A stretch of DNA of 64,000 bases from Atriophallophorus winterbourni (Eukaryota > Platyhelminthes > Trematoda > Plagiorchiida > Microphallidae): assembly GCA_013407085.1 (NCBI GenBank), contig JACCGJ010000584.1, positions 1 through 64,000 of the forward strand. Direction: 5' to 3'. A program made the translations under genes and the position numbers. Every line of letters starts with the position of its first letter. Within the stretch, counting starts at the first letter, position 1. Below the pieces are notes generated by a model. It had not been told where the DNA came from, did not search any database, and saw only the letters and a program-made list of their open reading frames with translations. Below are positions 19,101 to 31,100 of this stretch, in pieces.

Positions 19101-22100
19101 TCCATCTACTTTCACATATTCCCAGCAGTTGTATACCATACCTTTGCATTTCTTTCGCGACCTGTGCAGCCTTTCCGGTCTCATACATCGTACGGACGTT
19201 CCATGTGGCAATCTTTGTTGTTGCTTTCATCGACAGAAGATTCATCTGCTGACTGGCTTCCGGTGGGCTTTCACCAGTCTGCTTCATTTTTACCTCAGAT
19301 GAGGTTTCTTCTCGATTCAAGCATGGAGATGTTACTTTGGTATGACATGTTGCTTTGGTTTCAGTAGCGGTTTGAGGTTTTTACAGAGTGTGGTTGCTGA
19401 CCCCGCGTCTAACCCTCCTCCTTTTGCAGACGGGCTTGGGACCGTCCTCGGCGGAGTATTGTGATTCTGTGTTACAAAGTTTGTCATAGCCGGGGGTGGC
19501 AGTGGGGATAAGCTCCCACTGTTTATAAAATGCTTCCATATGGCACGCGTCTCAAATAGCCTCTGACAACCCAGTCCAGCTTCTGGCCTGCACGAGTGGC
19601 TCTCCGAGCCCGGCGGAACTGCTTCTACCAACAGGAGAAAGGGCGAGGGCGAGTGACTGGCGCCTGAAAACCTGTTTGCTTCGGGTAGGTGGAGCTCGTT
19701 AGCCCGGGAGGGCATTTCATCTAAGTGAAGGAAAACCCTGATTTTAAACTTCCGCTGCCTTGCGGGATACCCGATCGCAGGAAAGGCTTCGGGAGAAAAA
19801 CCTGAGGAAAAACCTGGAACCGAGTCTGGTAGACCACCTCTTTCTGGCAACCCCCTGCTGCCTTGCATGTCGCACTTGGTTGTGCAAAGGCTAGAGAAGC
19901 TGACTCGAACAAACGCCGAATGATGCTGGGGACGCCGCTTTGTACCCAAATTCCCAAGAACCTTCATTGAAGCCGACTCATCCTCCAGGAGGAGATAGTC
20001 ACACAAAAGTAAAAAAGTAAAGTATTGTGATTGTGTAATCCGCAGGAAGCGGAGATTTGGAATCAAGGTTCCCATCCCCTAGATGGACTGCCCTCCCAGA
20101 CTGACGAGCTCTATCTACCCGAAGCGAACTGGTTTTGAGGCGCTAGTCACCCGCCTTCGCCCCTTCTGTCAGTAGAAGCAGTTCCGCCACGAGCAGGCCA
20201 GGAGTTGGGCTTCGGTTGTCAGAGGCTATTTGAGACGCACGCCGTATGGGGGCATTTTGTAGGTAGCGGAAGCTTATTCCCACCATACCCCCGGCTGTGA
20301 CAACCTTGGGAACCAGGGGATGGAAATCCTGATTCCAAACCTCCGCTTCCTGCGGATTACACAATCACAATACTCCGCTGAGGACGGTCCCAAGCCCGTC
20401 TGCAAAAGGAGGAGGGTTGGACGCGGGGTCAGCAACCACACTCTGTAAAAACCTCAAACCGCTACTGAAACCAAAGCAACATGTCATACCAAAGTAACAT
20501 CTCCATGCTTGAATCGAGAAGAAACCTCATCTGAGGTAAAAATGAAGCAGACTGGTGAAAGCCCACCGGAAGCCAGTCAGCAGATGAATCTTCTGTCGAT
20601 GAAAGCAACAACAAAGAGTGCCACATGGAACGTCCGTACGATGTATGAGACCGGAAAGGCTGCACAGGTCGCGAAAGAAATGCAAAGGTATGGTATACAA
20701 CTGCTGGGAATATGTGAAAGTAGATGGAATAGATCTGGTATGTTATTTACACAGGTCATGAAGACGAGAACCATAGTCATTCAGAAGGCGTCGTCATTAT
20801 GTTACCCCCAATAGCTGCAGGCGCTCTCATTGGATGAGAACCCGTTAACTCACGGATAAGCACAGCCAGACTCAACTCCAAGGGGAGAAATGTGACGGTA
20901 ATTCAATGTTATGCGCCCACAAACAATGCTAGCCTTGAGTCGAAAGAAGAATTTTACGTGCGTCTGCAGTCTGTCCTAAACAAGACACCCAAGCGAGATA
21001 TCAAGATTTTGATGGGTGACATGAACGCGAAATTGGGTCCAGACAACACAGGGAGAGAATCTGTGATGGGTACGCATGCCCTAGGTGAAATGAATAGGAA
21101 CGGTGAACGTTTCGCAGATTTATGCGCGCTCAGCGATCTGGTCATCGGAGGCAGCATCTTTCAACACCGGAACATCCACAAGGCCACCTGGACATCACCT
21201 GATGGTGTTACTGCCAATCAAATCGATCACCTATCGATTTCACGAAAATGGAGACAGTCTCCTTGATACACGCGTAACGCGAGGTGCGGATGTTGCTTCA
21301 GACCACTACCTTCTAATGGCCACAATTAAAATCAAGTTGAGAGCTTTTTACGAAACCGGCTGTCGGCCGAATGTGAAGTATCACACGCAGAAACTAAGGA
21401 AAGAGCGTACAAGAGAGATTTTCTCAATCTCAATGAAAAAAGAGACGAGTCGCTGAACAACTTAACCCCTGAACTCCCAATAAATGAACACTGGACCGCT
21501 CTGAAAGACTGTTGCCAAGACACTTGTAAGCACGTAATTGGCAGACGGGTAAAGAAAGACAAAGAGTGGATCTCGAGTGAGACTTGGACACTGATCAACT
21601 CAAGAAGGCAGCTGAAACAACAGATCCTCCGGTGTAAGGACACCAAGCAGAAAAACCAACTGATCGAACAATACGGCTCCCTAAATAAAGACGTGAAACG
21701 AAGTGCCAGAAGTGACAAGAGGCGGTTCTATGAAATGCTGGCAACGGAGGCGGAAAATGCAGCAGAAAAGAGAGACCTCAACACCGTCTACAACATTACC
21801 AGAGCTCTATCAGGAAGAAAAATACCTTACGGCAAAATAGTAAAGGACGGTGAAGGTAACCTTATCAGTTAGGATTTGGCGCAAAGAAAGCGATGGATGG
21901 AGCACTTCAAGGAACTCCTAAATCGACCAGCACCTACCTCAGTCACTGACATCCCACCTGCAGCAAATTTGCTAGACGTAAACACCGATCCCCCCAGTCG
22001 AAATGAGATCCTTTTTGCCTTAAAATCGCAGAAGAATGGCAAAGCACCAGGTCCAGATGGGATTCCACCAGAAGCTCTGAAGGCTGATTTGGACACTTCG

Positions 22101-25100
22101 GCTGATATGTTACTTCCTCTGCTGCAGAAAATCTGGTCAGAAAGACGGGTCCCAAATGATTGGAAGAGAGGTCATTTGATCAAACTTCCAAAGAAAGGGG
22201 ATCTGAGGCTATGCAAAAACTGGCGAGGTATCATGCTGCTCTCAGTCCCTAGTAAAGTACTTACACGCATCATCTTCATGCGTTTGCGCGACGCTATCGA
22301 CCAAGAGTTACGGCCAGAGCAATCAGGCTTCAGAAAACGAAAGCCTGGTATCGACCAAATTGCGACCCTCCGCATAATAATTGAACAAAACATTGAATGG
22401 CAATCGCCTCTTTGCCTCAACTTCATAGATTTTGAGAAAGCCTTCGACAGTGTGGACCGCGAATTCATATGGAAGCTTCTGCCACACTATGGGGTCCCAC
22501 CGCTGTACATGGACCTCATAAAGCAGCTGTATGAAGGTGCCTCCTGTCAGATAATTCACAACGGAAGACTGACCGATCCATTTGCAGTTGAGACTGGCGT
22601 CCGCCAGGGATGCCTGTTGTCCCCAATGTTTTTCCTGTTGGTAATAGACTGGATAATTAAACAGACAGTAAAAGGTCAGAGGAACGGTATCGATTGGAAG
22701 GAATCCGAGCATTTGGAGGATCTGGAATACGCTGATGATGCCTGCTTGATATCACGTGACCCCCAACGTCTTCAGAGAAAGACCGATAGACTAGCACACT
22801 TTGCTTCATATGCAGGACTACGCGTGAATACCGAAAAAAACAGAAGTCCTCCGTGTGCTAATTGATGAACACCCATCAATCACCATCAATGGTAAAGCAG
22901 TTAAAGACGTCACGCAATTCGTCTAACTCGGCAGCCTTGTTTCAATAAGTGGTGGCACAGACGAAGACATAGTCGCCAGAATCGGCAAAGCAAGATACGC
23001 GTTCATAGCTTTGAAACCCATTTGGGAGTCGAAAGTTCTATCAAAACGCACGAAACTCCATATATTCAGAAGCAACGTCAAATCCGTGCTACTCTATGGA
23101 TCGGAAACCTGGCGAGTGACAGCAAAGTCTTCTGGCCGCTTTCAGTCATGCCTTCGTCGAATTCTTGGGGTAAAAATGGTCAGAAAAGTTAAGGAATCAA
23201 GACCTGTGGCAGATGGCTGCTGAGGACCCGATCGCCCAGCAGATCAGTAGAAGAAAGTGGAGATGGGTTGGTCACACCTTGCGTCATGCTTTGGTATGGA
23301 ACCCAATCGGGAAGAGACGGGTCGGACGCCCAAGGCTATCTTGGAAGCGCTCGTGTGAAGGGGAATTCCGCAAGTGTGGACTTAACTGGGACGACATCAA
23401 ACTGGCTGCTATGGATAGACCGAACTGGAGACAAGTTGCCGAGGCCCTATGTTCCTCCAGGAACTCAAGGTATTAAGAAGAAGAAGCTACGTCGTAAAGA
23501 AGAATGAACAAATGGTTAACGTTTACGTGTCGAAATATCATACGTCAACCAGGCATCGGCTTTGAGTAACTTGTTATGCCCACGTAGTAGCATAATATTT
23601 GTGCGAAATGTTATTTTCGATTAAGAAACATTCAGCAACATTCTAGATTTCTTACATCTTTTTACATGCGGTTTAAGACTGTGCAGTACTTTGCCTGGAT
23701 CGGGCTTGTGATTTCATGCATCATACGTGCTTACCAATGTTAAACTGTTGAAAACCCTTCAAGGGTTCGACCTCCACATTCCAATCAAAACCCTGAAATA
23801 CTACTTTTACGATTTCAATTAGATGGTAAAATTTATCGCCAAATCGTTGGAGTTGCTATGCTTTCACCTGAAGGACATTTACTTGCGGGTATTTTTATAG
23901 CCAAGCTAGAGCGAGCACAAATGAATTCATTAAGACACTACAATTGTAGTATGATATATGAATGATACCTACCTCATTTTCAACACGGAATCGGATATTG
24001 ACAGCTTACTCACCAATTTTAATATTGTTCACGATAACATCTCTTTCGATTACCAACTGCAATACAACGAACGTCTATCTTTTCTCGATATTTTATAAAA
24101 AAAGAAAATCGGACGAATCATTAAGCAGGCGTTTCATCGGAAATCAACCTGGGCCGAGAGGAATACACACATTTTAAGCGCGGTTCTAATTAAGTAAAAA
24201 AGAAACCTAGTGTCTAACTTATTCTCTTGAGCAACTTGAATTTGCTCTGAAGAAAATTGGACAGAAATTGTGCTGATACGCAGTTTTTCCCAAGAAATAA
24301 TGGAAACCACATCATTTCACTTGATAGGCGCGTACATTTCTACTGCACCGTCTGCATCACTTTTACTTTTTTTCGGTTCTTACTGTATAGTTAGGCGATA
24401 TCGTGAACATGAACATTCACTTCGTTTTATTTATTTGATTTGATTTTCAACTGGTTAGAATAAAGAAGCAAAAATCAAACAACTGCGCCTTGGTCATCGT
24501 GTTGGTAACAAAACCAAACGTCGGCAAAAGCGACTCGAGCGTTCTATCGATAACGTGAACAGAGCAGAGGAACGCAAAGCGAAAAAGGCAGACAACATGG
24601 CCAATTTCGTTGCGATCAATCTCTTGTACGATCCTCAATCGTTTGCTGAACGCTTATTACGAAAGTTGGAACGTTGTACGGATCGCTTTGAGATACGCCT
24701 GTTGGTGTTGGACCTCATAACTCGACTTGTCGGCTTGCATAAACTGCTTGTTTTGAACCTGTACCCTTTTATCCAGCGATTCCTTCGACCACATCAAAGA
24801 GGTGAGTGTACAGACTTATGTTTCCTGTTTTTTCCTTCATATCGGTCTAGGCCTGGGCAACCTGACAGTATCTTAGCCCACGTGCAGTCTCTGATTGTGC
24901 GGCACTTTGCATGGATCAGGCTTGAGCTTTCATACCATACCATATACATACTTATTACTTGTTGTTAGGATTGTTTCATGAGATCCCGGTGCCATATCCT
25001 AAAACAATAATGTTTATTAACCTTTCCATTGATTCACGCTTTGCGGCTGATTTCATGTCTTGTTGACTCGTTAGGTTCTACGTACCCTGTAATAATGGCG

Positions 25101-28100
25101 GCTGGTAGACAAAGTGTGTGCTCTGTGATTGGCCTAATGAGTCACAATATTTGATATTCTAGCACACAGAGTCCTGTACAAAACAACTCATGTATCCAAC
25201 ATTGTTTGTCAAACGTACAAATGGCGATTTTTGAAAAAAAACCTAAAACTCGCCGCCACCGACAGGTTAGATTGAGACAGCGAACCCTGTGATTTCTTGT
25301 GATGAATCAATTAACCTATGTGTCTAGTGAAATACTCGATAAAATCATCATATAGTTGTTATGTTTGGGTTATTCATGCTACAACATACACACAGTGCTG
25401 CAGTGTGTTCCACTGCATTTGTTTCTGTCAATCTAACACACTCGTAATTTTAAGTTCAAGTTTGCCAAATAGTTATAATATCCCTACAATTATAGTTCTA
25501 CCTATCTTCTTCAAGGATAGCGCGACATCAATGGTAATTATCGAATTTCAAACTACCGTACAACCAAGTCGTTAAAATGTATGTTGAATAAGGTTGATGG
25601 GGGGGTAGAAAAGCTATGGAATATGTGGTAGAACTTTGAGTTATGTTTCCTATACCTCAACCAAAACATAGATTCAATCAACTTTTTTAAACGAGCACAA
25701 TAAAATCAACACGGCATACATCATATCAAGCCTTCCAAGCCACCGCTTAAAACATGCAAGATTTATCCAACACTAAAATATGCATACTGAAGATCGCGCA
25801 TCACAGTTTCAAAGCCACATCTATGAGAGTGAGTAGTTCGGTAGCGAAGTCGGGCCACCCCAATTCCAGCCCACTTGGCCATCGAAGCCTTTGTCTGCTT
25901 TAGTCGATTCCTACTCACGACATCCTTACAACGAATGGCAAATGAAACCGAGGCAGGAATACATTAGTGTTTCATTCGCTACACAGGGCTCGAATTCCAA
26001 TGATCTACTCAATGGTAAGTTCGAATCAACCATTGTATAGACCGCACTTACGGTATAAGGACGTTTGCAAAAGAGATATGAAAGCTCTTGATATTGAACC
26101 TACGAGTTGGAGAGAACTTGTTCTTGACCACTCCCTTTTGAGGCACTGTGTAAAGTATAGTCTGCAAACTGGGGAAGAGCAGATACAGCTCTCGACTGCT
26201 GATCTGAGATCAGACTGTCAATGTACAATTGCCACCGATTATCCCAGTACTGCCTATCGCTGCGAGCGGTGCGGGAGAGATTGTTCCTCCCGAATCAGAC
26301 CGTTTAGTCATTCTAAAAGCTATGGATCATGAAACAATCGTGAGCTTATTATGTACATCCATGGTCGACATCAACCGAAAAAGGCCAACAATACAAGACT
26401 CAAGCAACTAATTTGTTTGTTTGTTTGCTTTTAGACTTCTATTCATTGCATTCTGCATATCACGGCGCGTGCACTTCAACTTTACGTTATCCGAATAGTA
26501 GCATTAACATGTCTCGATACCCATGCTTTGCCTTACTGACGATAAAATCTATTTATTTCGTCCATTCACATCCTTTGGACTCAATGGGTCAGTGCTGTCG
26601 AAAATGACTGGCCATCTCACCAAATAAGCCATGCATCGTTGTTTATTTGCACACTTTTTTGATGCTCCGCTAAACTTAATCGTCTTTTGCAGAGGTCACT
26701 CGATTATTACTGTTTACCGCGCAAGCAAGCCACGATGAAGTCCCGCCTGATGTGAGTTCCTTGTATCTTTTCAACGCGATATTACAGCTGTTCTGATACT
26801 CTGCCCGTCTAGTGTAAGATATTGTATTGTATTGTAAGATATTGTGAATAGTAGAATTTTTCATTCAATTTTTGTTTTGAACGACGAGTTTTCACTCATC
26901 CAAGTGCACGGATGTGCAATCGTGCAGCATTTCAGTGTTGTGCGGTTAATATCGTGCTAGATTGATTGGCCAACGGTTGTGAGCTGCATGCTGAAACACG
27001 CTGGAGTCTCACTACCAATTCTATTTCCCCCTCATATCAGTCTAAGCCTGGGCAACCTGACAGTATCTCAGCCCACGTACAGTCTCTGACTGTGAGGCAC
27101 TTTGCCTTGATCAGGCTTGTGCTTTCATACCATTCCATACCATCCAAGTTTACACTGCTAAAATTTTAAAGTCAAGCATTCGTTACTATGCTCAAATTCA
27201 AATTAATTGCTATTATGCGCCGAATAATAATCACGGTAGTTTTTTCTTCGTCAAGTGGTCGATAAAATATCACTATTGCTGGTCGATAAAATATCACTAT
27301 TGCTAGCACTAGTTCGCCTCCTCATTAAAATCCAAAACACAAACATTTAGCTGCACGATTTTTCGTATTTTTCTGACCAGCGCAGCAAATTCCCCATCAT
27401 TCAAAATAAAAAATATTGCGCAGCATTTAAAGCGTGCGGGGCATCAAACGTCCTTCGTTTACATGTTCGCGACATGTTAAAACGTTTCAAAAACAAAAGG
27501 TTCCGTGTTGACTGTAAAAATAAAAACGCATGAAAACATTAATTTTGAGCACGGCCGATTCAAAGGCCCCGCTCTATCATGTTATTAACGTTGCGTGATT
27601 GTGGCATCCGATGTTTCGTTTAAGCGGTAGAAGTTTGCGGATGACTTCCTTTATGTTGAAAACCGCAAATTACAGATCATTCTTTTGGGAAATTCCTATA
27701 ACAAATTCCTTATTAGATCGTTTTGGCACCTAGAGTCAATGATTATATGTATTCCCGTGATTTAGAGCGAAATAACTAATATGAACCTGCTTGTTTGATC
27801 AAGTTCTGTGTAAGATCGCAAGCATGTACCAGGCAAAATATCATGCAGTCGGATAGACTAGGCTGAAATGATGCCAGACTGGCTGGCATCGATACGAACT
27901 CGAGAGAGCATTGATGGGTTGCAGCTCATGACCCACGGCGTAGTACCAGCTAAAGAGAAGCACCGCGAAATTGTCCATCCATACCAGGCTGATTGCATTT
28001 ACCGCTCAGGCATTTGGCTCATTTTTCACAGGTGCTGTGCTCCACAACATTCCCACTGCGATATACCTTGTTCGAATAGCGAATACGCCTAAACACTGCA

Positions 28101-31100
28101 ACGCACTATGTTTTTCTCTCATCCGTATTTGATTTCTCTTTTCTGATAATCCTCTAAATTCAATACACGCGCTACCGAAGTTTGACCAACCTTTGGCTTT
28201 ATTCTTCGTGTTTCCCCATAGGTTATGGAACCGGTGCTCCGTGCAATTGCAGACAATTTTGTCACCGAGCGAGCTTCCTCCGAGGCAATCGCTGTTGGAT
28301 TGAACGCCATCCGTGAAATATGTGCTCGGTGCCCCTACGCAATTTCCTCAGACTTGTTATCGGATTTGATACAATATCGAACGTACAAAAACAAAAATGT
28401 CGTAGCCGCTGCTCGATCTTTAATTCGTCTATTTCGCATGGTAAATTTGGACGATGTTTTTTTTAATATTGCAACGGTAAATCTCATGTGTGAGTCAAAG
28501 CACGAAAATTAGTTTTAATTAAGTATTACATTTCAGGTTGTTGATTCCCTGGCGCATTTAAATGCTAAGTACAAGGTAGCCACTAATGCGGTCCACAGAG
28601 TTTTATCTTGAAGTCTTGAATGCCATGCAGACCAGTGAATATTTTTTAGCCACTTTCCTCATTTAAAATGGGATGCCCTTCGCGTTTGACAAGCTGTAAT
28701 TGGGTTTCGCAGCGCTAGTTGTTTACCCTGGTTTCTCTCTCCCGTCACTGGAAGCAGTTTTACCGTGACCCCGAAAATTACCCGTGGCTGTAAGGTGATA
28801 TTTTAGACGCGTCTCATGGGATAATTTTACAATTCGTTGATCTCAGTCCGAACTCCACCAGCCGTGCGTACGTAGAAACTGTCCGAGGACTACGATAAGT
28901 TTGTATCATATTTCAATCTGTATGGATTGCTATTGTTCTCTCTATCTAAGCTTAACCCTCCGTATTCTTTCCGAAGTTAATCTAACATTTCCTAGTTGAT
29001 TCCGACTTGGAGCATCAATTTTATTGCTTATGCAAGCGGGAGATGTGCAGGATTTTTGTTATCTTCATGACTACTCATCAGTACAAAGTTCATCGACATA
29101 TCTGTAAACTCAATCACAACAGTCCACCATCACTCTCGAGCCCACCAGCAATGCACATCCTCTACCTGAGGTTAAAGTTGAACTCACAACCCTCATCTTT
29201 GTCACCACACACGCCTTAGGATCTTCATAACTCGATTCCAATGCTTCCATTTTAGCCCCAAGCTTAGTTCTTTTATGTCTCTACAAGCGTTGGCTTAACC
29301 AGACTTCAAACAGTTCACCATTATTGAATTTAAAGGGTAACTTTCTTAACTTTGCAACCCAAAAGTATGGTGTGCGAGAGCGAATAATTCATGGTCGGCT
29401 AATATTAGCATGAGATCTAGCCCTTGCTTTTCATGTATGTATAAGATTACTCTCAGTTAGGAAAGCAGAATTCGGTATTCGAGCAAACTACTACACATTC
29501 GAATGGGTAAAGGGCTTGAAATCCAGCAAAGCTAAACGCAGCACGTCATCTCATACCTAGACGGGTTCGTTATAGTGCTCTTTTATGCGCGTGTACTTCT
29601 TTTTTGTAGCTCAACCCGAACGTTCTACCGAGAAAAGAACGTGGACGACCTACAGAGGCCCAAACCGAGTTACAAACTACGGGTTACAATCCGGATGTGG
29701 CGTTGACTTTCGGGAAGAAGTCCACTGCCGCGTTCGTCCCTGGAGCTGAAGCTTTAGTCTTGGCTGAGTCTGTCGCAAACGAACGTCAAGATTTGAAGAA
29801 CGATTCAAAAGAGGAGACAACTACCGAGGAATTAGGAAAAGACGAGGATACTAGTGGTGAGGAAGATGAAGAAGGTTTGTTGTTTTCCGTTTTGAGATAA
29901 ACGCCTACTAACCTATTTCGTGGTACTTTATTGTTTATGCACCTTGATCGCTTTCGACACGGTTCTCGATTTTTTACACAGGCAGGCACTTTATGACACA
30001 CTGAGTTAATATTTAATCATTGCATTCTAAGGTGTTTCCCTCTTCATTGCAGAGGGCTCCTGGCAATCGTGTTCTTCTTCAGAAGACGAAGCGAATCTCG
30101 AACAAGGCGATGTTTCGGAACAATCCAAGAAAGGGTGGATTGATGTGGCTCAGTCTTCATCGGATGAGGAAGCACTCGTGGAAAAGTTGACCTCAAAAGT
30201 CGATTCTACTCAACTGGCTTCGAGAGCGATTGAAATCACCTCATCCCGCATCTTTACGCAAGAGGAATTCGAAGCCATGCGGCGGTACCAACAGATTAAA
30301 CAGGTGCTGTTTGGTTTGCGTTAAACGTATCTCTTCTATTTCGTTTTTGTTACTGATTATATTGATACTGTCATTACGGTTATGTGCATGGACTGGACGT
30401 ATGAAATCACAAAATTAGATTTAAACATTGTCGCGCACGTCTGCAGAGGTACTGCTAGCTTACAAGACATTGGCTAGAAATTAATTGTGATAGCCGAACT
30501 GCAGCCAGTCCTGTTCGGTAGCAATCAATGCAAACCTTTGTTACCTATGTGGGACAAAGTACTGCATAGTGCTACCTATGTATGCAATAATGTGCCTTCA
30601 TGTTTTTCCATATAATCAATCTAACAGATAACTCATAGAATGCTGCGGACACATCAGTATTTGACAACCGATGTCTCCGCAGCATTCTACGAGTTAGCTG
30701 TTACAATCGCATACGCAACGATGCTCTCCGAAATAAGTTCATCGGAAGTAATGTTGATGTTGAGAAGCAGATCATCCTGCATTGGTTACGCTCGTTGGGT
30801 CACGAAACGGATTCTTTTTCGCGACGCCTTATACCGATTGGCGTATATCTCGTGGTAGCCAAACTGTCACGTGGCATAGGCAGCTAAAAACCTTTAATAG
30901 TAACCTTTCCAAAGTCGGCGCAGCACGTCTTCCAGGTTGGGGTCCTCTCGATCAGATATCGCAATGTTTGGTTACGCTTCAGGATATGTCCCGAAACCTT
31001 GTCCAATTGCGGTTTTGCACTAAGCATCTTGGGGGGTTTGCTTAACCTTGTATGTTGTCAAGTGGAGTGACGAGGAAAGCTTGCTATGATGCATGACAGT

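Noticed and set aside
19332..20075. 247-aa minus ORF upstream of RTE-like copy 1
   Set aside because: It runs through the inserted R1 element and LINE 5' UTR, which are non-coding in the other copies.
28536..28586. Possible extra SDAD1 exon after TTTCAG near 28538
   Set aside because: Exon 8 joins exon 9 without a gap in the conserved protein, so no exon is needed here.
29068..29085. CTGATGAG on minus, a possible further hammerhead
   Set aside because: No GAAA at the right spacing and no pairing stems.
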